Shown: in pieces, positions 30,495 to 39,265 of the stretch
How the letters are laid out: every line of letters starts with the position of its first letter
How positions within the stretch are numbered: the stretch's first letter is position 1
From: Ensifer sp. USDA 6670
GTDB lineage: Bacteria; Pseudomonadota; Alphaproteobacteria; Rhizobiales; Rhizobiaceae
Assembly: GCA_000421085.1 (NCBI GenBank)
Contig: ATWE01000018.1
Coordinates: 1-64,000 of the forward strand
DNA length: 64,000 bases
Direction of reading: 5' to 3'
Translations under genes and position numbers: made by a program
Notes under the pieces: model-generated
What the model saw: only the letters and a program-made list of their open reading frames with translations
What the model was told of the DNA's origin: nothing
Databases searched by the model: none

Positions 30495-30571
30495 GGTCCC
30501 GTAGCTCAGCAGGATAGAGCACCAGATTCCTAATCTGGGGGTCGCGCGTTCGAATCGCGCCGGGATCACCA
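30495..30571 (+). tRNA. tRNA-Arg (anticodon CCU)
   Basis: The 77-base cloverleaf has acceptor arms GGTCCCG and CGGGATC, a D-stem with GTAGCTCAGCAGGAT, the anticodon loop TTCCTAA closed by CCAGA/TCTGG, the T-loop GTTCGAATC, and an encoded 3' CCA. The anticodon CCT reads AGG arginine codons. A degenerate RTX-repeat fragment follows directly, consistent with tRNA 3' ends as insertion sites. Confidence 0.96.
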
Positions 30572-30974
30572 TTAATCGTCAAGCAAAGACACGCCAAACC
30601 TTTCGCCGAAGCGTTCCCGGATTTGACCGAAAGCATCAAGCGTGCCCGTGGCCGGCCGTCCGTTGAGAACCCAGCCTTCCTTCTGGAGGGCGAGGCCGGC
30701 GACGACGTCCTTAATGGTGGCCTCGGCAACGACCACGTCATTGCCGGAGACGGAAACGACACGCTTCGCGGTGACGCGGGGAGAACCTGGGGAATCAAGC
30801 AATATTCGAGCTCCGGCACGGCCGGTAGGATTTTTATACCCTCGCTGCCTCGCACTTCAGCAGCGCCGATTTCCTCTTCGCCTGATCGAAGCGGATGAAA
30901 CGTCAGGGCGCCGTGCGTATCGCGCGGCGCCTTCTCTTAAGACTTCAGTCTGACAGGCCCCTCGAACTCCGCGG
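30572..30974. other. tRNA-to-META-gene interval
   Basis: This 403-base interval holds the RTX remnant and otherwise no gene that I can support. No integrase, transposase or clear repeat of the tRNA 3' end (attachment-site duplicate) is visible within it. Confidence 0.5.
30623..30898 (+). pseudogene. Fragment with RTX calcium-binding nonapeptide repeats
   Basis: The translated frame contains GEAGDDVLN-GGLGNDHVI-AGDGNDTLR-GDAG (30686-30782), three consecutive matches to the GGxGxDxUx RTX repeat. The frame is only 91 codons, begins with a TTG without ribosome site, and loses RTX character after residue 52. RTX proteins are normally hundreds of residues or more, so this is most likely a truncated remnant. 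A 76-codon frame on the opposite strand (30572-30802) is probably its shadow. Confidence 0.55.
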
Positions 30975-31700
30975 CTACCCCGCTTCCCTGCACGCTGTCC
31001 CCGGATCCTCCTCGCCCTTCATCGTATCGAAGAGCGTCGCCTCGCCGCCCTTCGTCCACCAGACATATCGGCCGCCGACATACCTGGCACCCGATCCGGA
31101 AATCACGTTCGATGCCACGATGAATGTGCCCTCGATTGTGAAGGTCGCGAGCGACACGGACCCGGCGTCGATGTATTCGGCCTCGATCGTTTTGTCGCCG
31201 CAGGCATAGCGGACCGTCCGCCGATCGACCGCGCCTGCGCCGGGAATGTCGATCGTCAGTTCTGCCCGGCCGCCGTTCCGCGGCTGCATCGAGGCTAGCT
31301 GCAGCAAGCTCTTCCCGTTCCGCCCGCCGAGGACGAGCTTGGATCCTTCTATTCGCCAGGCAAGCTCCGTCTTCAGAGCTTCGAAGAACTTCCGCTCCTG
31401 GTCCATGATCGCCAGTACGCACATCTTGCGGGTAGCGGCAGCCGGCCCGAAGGTGATCGCCGCGCCGGAGAGGCTGAACGTTCCGGTGAAATGATTGCAG
31501 CCGGCCATGCCGCCATAGGTGCCGTCTTCGCGGATCTCGAGCGTCGTCTGCAGATCGTCGATCACGCCCCGGCCGCCGATGTCCTCGGCAAGCCACGAAC
31601 CGACGAGCGCCTCCGGCACCTTTTCGGCAGCCACCGTCTGCACGGAGGCAAGCTCGATCAGCACGCAGGCGCAAGATGCGGCGGTCAGGGCTTGCATCAT
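30975..31700 (-). CDS. Exported META-domain plus MliC-like protein
   Basis: This 241-residue protein begins with a hydrophobic signal segment (MMQALTAASCACVLIELASVQTVAA). Residues about 25-135 form a META (HslJ-like) domain with GSWLAEDIGG, YGGMAGCNHFTGTF and MDQERKFFEAL. The C-terminal third (TVRYACGDKTIEAEYIDAG and YVGGRYVWWTKGGEATLFD) matches the MliC/PliC lysozyme-inhibitor fold. The combination suggests a periplasmic or surface protein protecting the envelope. The start at 31700 follows GAGGAG; eight codons upstream are possible but unlikely. Confidence 0.82.
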   Translation of the reverse strand: MMQALTAASCACVLIELASVQTVAAEKVPEALVGSWLAEDIGGRGVIDDLQTTLEIREDGTYGGMAGCNHFTGTFSLSGAAITFGPAAATRKMCVLAIMDQERKFFEALKTELAWRIEGSKLVLGGRNGKSLLQLASMQPRNGGRAELTIDIPGAGAVDRRTVRYACGDKTIEAEYIDAGSVSLATFTIEGTFIVASNVISGSGARYVGGRYVWWTKGGEATLFDTMKGEEDPGTACREAG

Positions 31701-31859
31701 CCGAGAACTCCTCAGGCAAATCATCGTTCGACAGCGTCAACGATTCTTACCCGAGCACTGTCTCTTGGAGAAGGGCGATGACTCCACCCTTGTTGCCGGC
31801 AGCTTTCGGCTGTAGAGCCTAGTTAAATCGTTAAAACGAGAAGAATACGGGATTTGGCA

Positions 31860-33035
31860 ATGGCATCCGGCGATGACTCGAAGCGCCGTCTGACGATATT
31901 GGGATCCACAGGATCCATCGGTACCAGCACGCTCGACGTGGTCGAACGGCTCGGCGGACGCGATCGTTTCGAGATCGCCGCCCTGACGGGCAACGGCAAC
32001 ATACCGCTTCTGGCCGAGCAGGCGCGCCGCATCGGCGCCGAACTCGCGGTAACCGCCGACGAGGATCGCTATGGCGAGCTCAAGGACGCGCTGAGCGGCA
32101 GCGGGATCGAAGTCGCCGCCGGACGCAGCGGGCTCGTCGAAGCAGCCGAGCGGGATGCCGGCTGGGTTATGGCCGCGATCGTCGGCAATGCCGGCCTCGG
32201 CCCCACCCTTGCGGCTGCCCGTCGGGGCGCCGACATCGCGCTCGCCAACAAGGAATGCCTCGTTTCCGCCGGCAGCCTCTTCATCGACGCCGTGGCCGAG
32301 GGCGGCGGCCGGTTGCTGCCCGTCGACAGCGAACACAATGCGATTTTTCAGGTGCTGGAAAACGATCAGCGCCATGCCGTGGAACGCATTGTCCTCACCG
32401 CCTCCGGCGGCCCCTTCCGCACCAAGACGCTCGACGAAATGCGGGACGTGACCGCGGATGTGGCCCGCGCCCATCCGAACTGGTCGATGGGCCTCAAGAT
32501 ATCGATCGACAGCGCCTCGATGTTCAACAAGGCGCTCGAGATGATCGAGGCGCGCCACCTTTTCCGTCTCAGGCCGGAGCAGATCGAGGTCATCGTCCAT
32601 CCGCAATCGGTGATCCATTCGATGGTCGGCTACACGGACGGCTCCGTCCTCGCACAACTCGGCTGTCCCGACATGCGCACCGCAATCGGCTATGCCCTGT
32701 CCTACCCGAAACGCTGCGACCTGCCGGTCGAGCGCCTCGACTTCGCCAGGCTCGCCCGTCTCGATTTCGAGGCGCCCGACGAGGTCCGCTTCCCGGCCAT
32801 CAAACTCGCGCGCCGGGCAATGGAGGAAGGCGGCGTGCAGGGCGCGGTGCTGAACGGCGCCAAGGAGACCGCCCTCGACGCCTTCATCAAAGGCCGCATC
32901 GGCTTCCTCGCCATGGCGGACATCGTCGAAAAGGTGATGGACGGGCTTGCCGGCCTGCCGGCCGCCACGAGCATGGACGACGTCTTTGCAGCGGATGAAA
33001 GTGCCCGGCGGGCGGCTGCCAAGATGATCAGGTAG
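31860..33035 (+). CDS. dxr: 1-deoxy-D-xylulose 5-phosphate reductoisomerase
   Basis: This 391-residue enzyme catalyses the second step of the MEP isoprenoid pathway, NADPH-dependent conversion of DXP to MEP. The NADPH motif LGSTGSIGTSTL is at residues 14-25, and active-site motifs LPVDSEHNAIFQ (with the metal-binding Asp and Glu), GGPF and HPNWSMGLKISIDSASMFNKALE are intact. The length fits the family (398 in E. coli). The ATG at 31860 is preferred over a TTG six bases upstream. It converges with hemA across a RIME-like repeat. Confidence 0.97.
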   Translation: MASGDDSKRRLTILGSTGSIGTSTLDVVERLGGRDRFEIAALTGNGNIPLLAEQARRIGAELAVTADEDRYGELKDALSGSGIEVAAGRSGLVEAAERDAGWVMAAIVGNAGLGPTLAAARRGADIALANKECLVSAGSLFIDAVAEGGGRLLPVDSEHNAIFQVLENDQRHAVERIVLTASGGPFRTKTLDEMRDVTADVARAHPNWSMGLKISIDSASMFNKALEMIEARHLFRLRPEQIEVIVHPQSVIHSMVGYTDGSVLAQLGCPDMRTAIGYALSYPKRCDLPVERLDFARLARLDFEAPDEVRFPAIKLARRAMEEGGVQGAVLNGAKETALDAFIKGRIGFLAMADIVEKVMDGLAGLPAATSMDDVFAADESARRAAAKMIR

Positions 33036-33056
33036 AGAGTTGTCGGGGGCAAGTCT

Positions 33057-33190
33057 GCCCCTCAGCCGGCCTGCCGGCAACCTTCTCCCCGCAGGCGGGG
33101 CGAAGAGGGCAAGTGGCAGCGCCTTACATCACGCGAGCGCTGCTTCGAAACAGGGGTGCGGGCGAGGAGGCCCCCTCTCCCCGTCAGAGC
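33057..33190. repeat. RIME-like palindromic repeat between dxr and hemA
   Basis: The interval contains CCTCAGCCGGCCTGCCGGCAACC followed by a hairpin, CTTCTCCCCGC (33082-33092) and GCGGGGCGAAG (33095-33105) with one mismatch. A second arm-like piece, GGCCCCCTCTCCCCGTCAG, is at 33169-33187. The layout matches rhizobial intergenic mosaic elements. A related element in the opposite orientation is at 62504-62620. It separates two convergent genes and may also stop transcription. Confidence 0.7.
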
Positions 33191-33200
33191 TCGCCGGAGC

Positions 33201-34415
33201 TTACGCGACCGCCCTTGCCAGCGCACAGCGCGACCACAGCGAATGCAGCGCGCCCACCAGATGGTCGATATCGGCATCCGAATGCATGGGCGTCGGTGTG
33301 ATGCGCAGGCGCTCGGTCTTCTTCGGCACCGTCGGATAGTTGATCGGCTGGACGTAGATGCCGAAATTGTCGAGCAGCAGGTCGGAGATCCACTTGCACT
33401 TGGCGGCGTCGCCGACGATGACCGGCACGATATGGCTCGGATTGACCATATGGGGAATACCGCGCTGGTCGAGCAGCGAACGAAGCCGGCGCACGCGCTC
33501 CTGGTGCGCGAAACGTTCGACCTGGCTTTCCTTCAGGTGGCGAATGGAGGCGAGCGCGCCGGCGGCAAGTGCCGGCGGCAGCGCCGTCGTGAAGATGAAA
33601 CCGGAAGCGAAGGACCGGATGAAGTCGCAGAGCGCCGCCGATCCGGTGATGTAGCCGCCCATGACGCCGAAGGCCTTGCCGAGCGTGCCTTCGATGACCG
33701 TCAGCCGGTGCATCAGCCCCTCGCGCTCGGCAATGCCGCCGCCGCGCGGACCATACATGCCGACCGCGTGCACCTCGTCCAGATAGGTCATCGCGCCGTA
33801 TTTGTCGGCGAGGTCGCAGAATTCCTTGATCGGCGCGATGTCGCCATCCATCGAATAGACGGATTCAAAGGCGATGATCTTTGGCGCGCGCGGATCGGCG
33901 GCTGCAAGCTTGGCCTCGAGGTCCGCCACCGAATTGTGCTTGAAGATGACCCGCTCGCATTTCGAGTGGCGGATGCCCTCGATCATCGAAGCGTGGTTGC
34001 CGGCATCCGAAAAGACGATAACGCCTGGAATCTTGGAACAGAGCGTCCCGAGTGCGGCCCAGTTCGAAACGTAACCGGAGGTGAACAGAAGAGCCGATTC
34101 CTTGCCGTGCAGATCGGCGAGTTCGCGCTCGAGCAGCACATGGTAATGGTTGGTGCCGGAGATGTTGCGGGTACCGCCGGCGCCGGCGCCGCATTCGTCG
34201 ATCGCCTTCTTCATCGCCTCGGTGACGATGGGACACTGGCCCATGCCGAGATAGTCGTTCGAGCACCATACGGTCACTTCCTGGGCGCCATCGGCCGTGT
34301 AGCGCGTCGCCTTGGGGAAGCTGCCGCGATGGCGGGCGAGATCGGCGAAAACCCGGTAACGGCCTTCCTGATGCAGCCCATCCAGCTCGTTTTTGAAGAA
34401 ACTCTCGAAATCCAT
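33201..34415 (-). CDS. hemA: 5-aminolevulinate synthase
   Basis: This 404-residue PLP enzyme condenses glycine and succinyl-CoA, the first step of heme synthesis in Alphaproteobacteria. The PLP lysine is K247 in [14 protein letters not shown]; other conserved stretches are [26 protein letters not shown] and [10 protein letters not shown]. Three ATGs lie in a row; the third (34415) was chosen because it has the correct spacing from GGAG. An FNR/FixK-type box sits about 280 bases upstream. Confidence 0.97.
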   Translation of the reverse strand: MDFESFFKNELDGLHQEGRYRVFADLARHRGSFPKATRYTADGAQEVTVWCSNDYLGMGQCPIVTEAMKKAIDECGAGAGGTRNISGTNHYHVLLERELADLHGKESALLFTSGYVSNWAALGTLCSKIPGVIVFSDAGNHASMIEGIRHSKCERVIFKHNSVADLEAKLAAADPRAPKIIAFESVYSMDGDIAPIKEFCDLADKYGAMTYLDEVHAVGMYGPRGGGIAEREGLMHRLTVIEGTLGKAFGVMGGYITGSAALCDFIRSFASGFIFTTALPPALAAGALASIRHLKESQVERFAHQERVRRLRSLLDQRGIPHMVNPSHIVPVIVGDAAKCKWISDLLLDNFGIYVQPINYPTVPKKTERLRITPTPMHSDADIDHLVGALHSLWSRCALARAVA

Positions 34416-34694
34416 CATCATCTCCAGTGCCCTGTCGCCTTTCTTCCTTCAAAGCGATCAGGGGTCAACCCCGGACAGGCTCCGACGCGCGGGCTGCGGC
34501 AAAAGGCCCCTCGGCCCCCAGACCCTGGTCATTCTGCGCGGCACGTGTCGTGCCTGGCAAGCGGGAAAGGCGATGGAAAATGGCGACACATTTTCAAGCC
34601 TTTCCGCCGTAATCAGGCTCCACATCAGCACCGGTTCGGTGGCCCAGTTTTGAACTATTCCAAAATAGCTAGCAAAACTTCATTCCCCCGAACA

Positions 34695-34708
34695 TTGATC
34701 CAAGTCAA
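34695..34708. promoter_or_regulatory. FNR/FixK-type box upstream of hemA
   Basis: TTGAT-CCAA-GTCAA matches the rhizobial anaerobox TTGAT-N4-ATCAA at nine of ten specified positions. Oxygen-responsive control of hemA by FixK or FnrN is known in rhizobia. The location relative to a possible -10 fits a class II activator site. Confidence 0.6.
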
Positions 34709-34716
34709 GCAATTGC

Positions 34717-34747
34717 GAAAAAAGGACGGCCGCTGCCGCCCTTTTTC
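34717..34747 (-). terminator. Terminator of the cox-like operon
   Basis: The stretch AAAAAAGGACGGC-cgct-GCCGCCCTTTTT forms a stem with A- and T-runs on both sides. On the minus strand it follows the stop at 34766 by about 20 bases and ends in TTTTTT. It may work in both directions. Confidence 0.75.
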
Positions 34748-34765
34748 GATACCAAAGTTGGCCTG

Positions 34766-35563
34766 TCAGGCGGCCGCCACGGCGCGTTTCGTCATCACCT
34801 TGACGAGATTGGCGCGATAGGCCGCGCTTGCATGAATATCGGAAAGCAGGTCGGAATCGTCCACCTTCACATTGGTGACGGCCCCCGGCGACCAGTTGGC
34901 GGCAAGCGCCGCCTCGAGGTCCCGATGGCGGAAGACGCCGTCCGACCCGGCGCCGGTCACCGCAACGCGCACGCCGCCATCGGCACGGCGGACGACGAAG
35001 ACGCCGGTCATCGCATAGCGCGAGGCCGGGTTGGGGAACTTCTGATAGGCAGCTTTCGCCGGCGCTTCGAAGCGGACGGCGGTGACGATCTCACCGTCTT
35101 CGAGCGCCGTTTCGAAGAGACCGGTGAAGAAGTCTTCGGCCTTGACCTCGCGCCTGTCGGTGACGATCACCGCGTCGAGCGCCAGCATTGCGGCCGGATA
35201 ATCGGCAGCCGGATCGTTGTTGGCGATGGAGCCGCCGATCGTACCCATGTGGCGGACATGCGGATCACCGATGTGGCTGGCAAGCCCGCAAATCGCCGGA
35301 CAGACCGAGGCGAGTGCGGCGGAGGTCGCGACCTCCTCATGCGTCGTCGCCGCGCCGATCCTTACCGACCGGCCGTCGACGGCAATGCCCTTCATCTCGG
35401 CAATGTGCCTGAGATCGACAAGGTCGCTCGGGGCGGCGAGCCGCTGCTTCATCGTCGGAATGAGCGTCATGCCGCCGGAGAGATATTTGCCTTCCGCGGC
35501 GGTTCCCATCAGGTTCGCTGCCTCGGCGACCGAGGAGGCCCGGTGATAAATGGTCTCATACAT
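34766..35563 (-). CDS. CoxM-like FAD subunit of a molybdenum hydroxylase (form II CODH-like)
   Basis: This 265-residue flavoprotein has the two FAD-binding motifs of the family, YLSGGMTLIPTMK (residues about 28-40) and GTIGGSIANNDPAADYPA (about 107-124). It is the third gene of a three-gene operon and lies 15 bases after the large-subunit gene. In the assembled enzyme it passes electrons from the 2Fe-2S centres to an acceptor. Confidence 0.9.
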   Translation of the reverse strand: MYETIYHRASSVAEAANLMGTAAEGKYLSGGMTLIPTMKQRLAAPSDLVDLRHIAEMKGIAVDGRSVRIGAATTHEEVATSAALASVCPAICGLASHIGDPHVRHMGTIGGSIANNDPAADYPAAMLALDAVIVTDRREVKAEDFFTGLFETALEDGEIVTAVRFEAPAKAAYQKFPNPASRYAMTGVFVVRRADGGVRVAVTGAGSDGVFRHRDLEAALAANWSPGAVTNVKVDDSDLLSDIHASAAYRANLVKVMTKRAVAAA

Positions 35564-35578
35564 CTTATGTCCTCCCGA

Positions 35579-37924
35579 TCAATGTGCGCTGTGCACCGCG
35601 GCCCAGACCTTCTGCGGAGTCGCCGGCATGGTGAGCTCGTTGTTACCGATCGCGTCGGTGATGGCGTTGATCAGCGCCGGTGGCGAGCCGATCGCGCCCG
35701 CCTCGCCGCAGCCCTTGACGCCGAGCGGGTTGCTCGGGCACGGAGTGTTCGAGGTCGTCACCGTGAACGAAGGCAGGTCGTCGGCGCGCGGCATGGCGTA
35801 GTCCATGTAGCTGGCCGTCAGCAGCTGACCGCTCTGGTCGTAATGCACGCCTTCGAGCAGCGCCTGGCCTATGCCCTGCGCCAGCCCGCCGTGCACCTGG
35901 CCCTCGACGATCAGCGGGTTGATGATGTTGCCGAAATCGTCCGCCGCGACGAATTGCACGATCTTCGTCTGGCCGGTTTCCGGATCCACCTCCACTTCGC
36001 AGATATAACAACCGGCCGGGAAGGTGAAGTTGCTCGGATCGTAGAAGGCGCCCTCCTTAAGGCCCGGCTCCATGCCGGGCGGCAGGTTATGGGCCGTATA
36101 GGAAGCCAGCGCCACCTGCGACCACGGGACCGACCTGTCGGTGCCGGCCACCTTGAGCGCGCCGTCCTCGATGACGATGTCGCCCTCGTCCGCCTCCATC
36201 AGGTGGGCCGCAATCTTTTTCGCCTTGGCCTCGACCTTGTCGAGCGCCTTGAAGACGGCCGACATTCCGACGGCGCCGGAGCGGGAGCCATAGGTTCCCA
36301 TGCCCATCTGCACCTTGTCCGTATCGCCATGGACGATATTGACGCTGTCGATCGGCACGCCGAAACGCTCCGCAACCACCTGGGCGAAGGTCGTTTCGTG
36401 CCCCTGGCCGTGGCTGTGCGAGCCGGTCATCACCTCGATCGTGCCCACCGCGTTGACCCTGACCTCGGCCGATTCCCACAGGCCGACGCCCGCGCCGAGC
36501 GAGCCGACGGCGGCGGAAGGCGCCAGCCCGCAGGCTTCGATATAGCAGCTCATGCCGATGCCGCGCTTCATTCCCCGCCGCTCGGCCTCCGCCTTGCGCG
36601 CGGCGAAACCGTCCCAGTCGGCCGCCTCCATCGCCCCCTTGAGCGACGCTTCGTAATCGCCCGCATCGTAGTTCATGATCACCGGCGTCTGATGGGGGAA
36701 GGTGCGGATGAAGTTGATGCGCCTGAGTTCCGCGGGGGAAACGCCGAGCTCGCGGGCAGCCGTCTCGATCGTGCGCTCCAGAAGGTAGGTGGCTTCCGGA
36801 CGCCCGGCGCCGCGATAGGCGTCGACCGGCGCGGTATTGGTATAGACGGTGCGGACATTGGCGTGAATCGCCGGGATCGCATATTGCCCGGAGAGGAGCG
36901 TCGCATAGAGATAGGTCGGCACGCAGGAGGAGAAGAGAGACATATAGGCGCCGAGATTGGCGATGGTGTCGACCTTGAGCGCGGTGATCCGGTTGTTGCT
37001 GTCGAAGGCCATCTTCACCGTCGACACATGGTCGCGGCCGTGCGCGTCCGTCAGGAAGGCCTCGGTGCGGTCCGCGGTCCATTTCACCGGCACGCCGGTG
37101 CGCTTCGAGGCCCAGAGACAGACGATCTCTTCCGGATAAATGAAGATCTTCGACCCGAAGCCACCACCGACGTCTGGAGCGATCACCCTGAGCTTGTTCT
37201 CCGGCGCGACATTGTAGAAGGCACTCATCACCAGCCGGGCAAGATGAGGGTTCTGGCTGGTGGTATAGCAGGTGAAATGGTCGTCGCCGGCATCATAGAT
37301 CCCGAGCGTCGCGCGCGGCTCCATGGCATTCGGCGACAGACGGTTGTTGATGATCTTCAGTTCCGTGACGTGCGCCGCCGCAGCGATCGCCTGGTCGGCC
37401 GCGCCCGCGTCGCCAAGCTCCCAATCGAAGATCAGATTGCCCGGCGCTTCCGGATGGATCTGCGGCTCGCCCTCGCTGAGTGCCTGGAGCGTATCGGTGA
37501 CGACCGGCAGGGTTTCGTAATCCACGACCACCGCCTCCGCCGCGTCGCGGGCTTGCGCAACACTGTCGGCGACGACGATCGCCACCGCGTCGCCGACATA
37601 GCGCACGGTCTCGTGGGCAAGCGGCCGCCAGGCGCCCATGCGCATCGGGGAGCCGTCCTTCGAGTGGATCATCCAGCCACAGATGAGATTGCCGATCCCA
37701 TCCGCCAGCAGTTGCTTGCCGTCGAGCACGTCGATCACGCCGGGCATGGACTTGGCCGACGTTGCGTCGATGCTCCTGATGGTCGCATGCGCATGCGGGC
37801 TGCGCACGAAAACCGCATATTTCATGCCGGGCACGACCATATCGTCCGTATAGCGCCCCTTGCCGGTCAGGAAGCGCTTGTCTTCCTTGCGCGCCACCCG
37901 CGCGCCGATGCCTTCAACGCCCAT
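35579..37924 (-). CDS. CoxL-like molybdopterin large subunit (form II)
   Basis: This 781-residue catalytic subunit binds the molybdenum-cytosine-dinucleotide cofactor. The active-site loop is A369-Y-R-G-A-G-R375, the hallmark of form II (BMS) proteins; true CO dehydrogenases (form I) have AYxCSFR. Other motifs include DVGGGFGSK and the C-terminal GCGEAGAIGSPPAL with the catalytic glutamate. Form II enzymes have uncertain and mostly slow CO activity, and other hydroxylation substrates are possible. Confidence 0.92.
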   Translation of the reverse strand: MGVEGIGARVARKEDKRFLTGKGRYTDDMVVPGMKYAVFVRSPHAHATIRSIDATSAKSMPGVIDVLDGKQLLADGIGNLICGWMIHSKDGSPMRMGAWRPLAHETVRYVGDAVAIVVADSVAQARDAAEAVVVDYETLPVVTDTLQALSEGEPQIHPEAPGNLIFDWELGDAGAADQAIAAAAHVTELKIINNRLSPNAMEPRATLGIYDAGDDHFTCYTTSQNPHLARLVMSAFYNVAPENKLRVIAPDVGGGFGSKIFIYPEEIVCLWASKRTGVPVKWTADRTEAFLTDAHGRDHVSTVKMAFDSNNRITALKVDTIANLGAYMSLFSSCVPTYLYATLLSGQYAIPAIHANVRTVYTNTAPVDAYRGAGRPEATYLLERTIETAARELGVSPAELRRINFIRTFPHQTPVIMNYDAGDYEASLKGAMEAADWDGFAARKAEAERRGMKRGIGMSCYIEACGLAPSAAVGSLGAGVGLWESAEVRVNAVGTIEVMTGSHSHGQGHETTFAQVVAERFGVPIDSVNIVHGDTDKVQMGMGTYGSRSGAVGMSAVFKALDKVEAKAKKIAAHLMEADEGDIVIEDGALKVAGTDRSVPWSQVALASYTAHNLPPGMEPGLKEGAFYDPSNFTFPAGCYICEVEVDPETGQTKIVQFVAADDFGNIINPLIVEGQVHGGLAQGIGQALLEGVHYDQSGQLLTASYMDYAMPRADDLPSFTVTTSNTPCPSNPLGVKGCGEAGAIGSPPALINAITDAIGNNELTMPATPQKVWAAVHSAH

Positions 37925-38025
37925 TGCCTATCTCCTCCCGAAGTCCTGCAACGCATTTCCGCTTGAGCGGAACGACGAAAATCGCGTGCGATGCTCCGTC
38001 AGCATCGCGCTCCCTTTGGGTTTCC

Positions 38026-38514
38026 TCATTCTGCCGCCTGGCGAACGCCGCCCGTCTCGGCCGCGGCGGCCAGGATCGCCTGGACGATGTTGTGATAGCC
38101 GGTGCAGCGACAGATGTTGCCTTCCAGTTCGGCGCGTACCGTCGCCTCGTCAAGATTGCCGCCATGTCGACGGATCATGTCGACGGCGGTCATGACCATT
38201 CCGGGCGTGCAGAAGCCGCATTGCAGTCCGTGATGCGTCTTGAAAGCTGCCTGGACCGGGTGAAGCTCGCCGTTCGACGCCAGGCCCTCGATCGTCGTGA
38301 TCGACGAACCGGCCGCCTGGGCGGCAAGGATGGAACAGCTTTTCACCGATTGCCCGTCCATGTGAACGACGCAAGCGCCGCACTGCGTCGTGTCGCAGCC
38401 GACATGCGTCCCGGTCAGGCCGAGATTTTCGCGGATAAAGTGCACCAGCAGCGTTCGGTCGTCGCAGGTACCACTTACCTGGCGGCCGTTGACCGTCATC
38501 GTTAGTTTCGCCAT
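38026..38514 (-). CDS. CoxS-like 2Fe-2S subunit of a molybdenum hydroxylase
   Basis: This 162-residue protein has the plant-type 2Fe-2S motif [15 protein letters not shown] followed by the helical second cluster domain with [10 protein letters not shown] and [13 protein letters not shown]. It is the first gene of the S-L-M operon, the order expected for form II systems. The gap to the large-subunit gene is about 100 bases, longer than the other spacing. The reading frame ends with VRQAAE. Confidence 0.93.
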   Translation of the reverse strand: MAKLTMTVNGRQVSGTCDDRTLLVHFIRENLGLTGTHVGCDTTQCGACVVHMDGQSVKSCSILAAQAAGSSITTIEGLASNGELHPVQAAFKTHHGLQCGFCTPGMVMTAVDMIRRHGGNLDEATVRAELEGNICRCTGYHNIVQAILAAAAETGGVRQAAE

Positions 38515-38937
38515 TTCGCTCCTCCGGGTCGGTCCAGAGTCGAGCGTGGCTTCAAATCGGGTGAGATGCGTTCACGCGACTCGAAGTACGCGCCGACCGA
38601 TATCGATTGCCCTTCCGCCAGCGGTCCGCTCCTCCCGAGCCCGCGTGGCGACGTTGTAACATTTGTCTTTTTTTCGGGCTGCCGCAACCGTTTCGCGCCA
38701 CAAGCAGCAAAAAAATGCGGGCGCGTATGTAACGCCGGAAACCGCGCCTTCATGTTCCGTTCAGGAAAGATCGCATTATGTTGCATAAGAACGATCTCGC
38801 CGTATCCGTGCATTTTCCTCGGGGGCGGGTTATGTTCCGAATGCAAGTTCAAGTGGAGGGCCGCGGTTCGCACCCTCCCATCACAATGGGACGGGCGAGG
38901 CGGCACGCTGAGAACCGTCGAAATCGGAGAGGACATC
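38515..38937. other. 423-base divergent intergenic region
   Basis: The region separates coxS (minus) from the lipoprotein gene (plus). It contains a short perfect hairpin TCCCAT-CACA-ATGGGA at 38877-38892, a T-rich run at about 38664-38674, and the ribosome site GGAGAGGA before 38938. A plus-strand open frame from 38566 runs through in phase with the lipoprotein gene, but it has no recognisable domain and is not supported as coding. Confidence 0.45.
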
Positions 38938-39189
38938 ATGAAGAAAGCCATCGCGCTTGTGTTGGTCGCCCTGTCGGTCGCGAGCTGCACGCAAACCGAG
39001 AAGGGTGCCGGCATCGGCGCCGTATCGGGGGCAATCATCGGGGGCGCGGTCACCGGTGACGTACGCGGCGCAGCCGTCGGCGCGGCGATTGGCGGCGTAT
39101 CCGGCGCCGTTATCGGCCACGTAACCGACCAGCCGGGCCAGTGCTACTACCGCGACCGCTACGGCCGCCGCTACATCGACCGCTGCTGA
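38938..39189 (+). CDS. Small glycine-zipper outer-membrane lipoprotein
   Basis: This 83-residue protein starts after GGAGAGGA with a lipoprotein signal ending in the lipobox LSVASC (cysteine 17). The mature part is a glycine zipper: GAGIGAVSGAIIGGAVTGDVRGAAVGAAIGGVSGAVIGH. The C-terminus QCYYRDRYGRRYIDRC is Tyr/Arg-rich with two cysteines. Proteins of this kind (SlyB/OsmB-type zippers) are usually envelope-stress lipoproteins. A strong hairpin follows the stop. Confidence 0.8.
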   Translation: MKKAIALVLVALSVASCTQTEKGAGIGAVSGAIIGGAVTGDVRGAAVGAAIGGVSGAVIGHVTDQPGQCYYRDRYGRRYIDRC

Positions 39190-39211
39190 TTGCCGCAACG
39201 GCCGGATCGAC

Positions 39212-39233
39212 GGCCCCGGAACGATCCGGGGCC
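39212..39233 (+). terminator. Hairpin between convergent genes
   Basis: GGCCCCGGA (39212-39220) and TCCGGGGCC (39225-39233) form a perfect 9-bp stem with a 4-base loop, 22 bases after the lipoprotein stop. The downstream tract TTCATGT has few T residues, so termination may be partial. It also lies just beyond the end of the convergent cyclase gene. Confidence 0.55.
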
Positions 39234-39265
39234 TTCATGTCCGTCAGAATGTTCCCGAAGGGCCG

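Larger units (their letters stand above)
34416..34765. promoter_or_regulatory. hemA promoter region and cox-operon terminator
   Basis: This 350-base gap has no gene. On the minus strand it carries an FNR/FixK-type box (34695-34708), a possible -10 (CTATTT, about 34663-34668) spaced so that the box centre is near -43, and the hemA ribosome site. At its right end is the terminator of the cox-like operon (34717-34747). Confidence 0.55.

Noticed and set aside
30572-30802. 76-codon minus-strand frame next to the tRNA-Arg gene
   Set aside because: It lies opposite the RTX-like frame and shows no family resemblance. The plus-strand frame contains clear repeat motifs, so the minus frame is treated as its shadow.
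38566-38937. Upstream extension of the glycine-zipper lipoprotein frame
   Set aside because: The 124 extra codons have no domain and would place the lipoprotein signal inside the protein. The ATG at 38938 has a good ribosome site directly before a complete lipobox signal.
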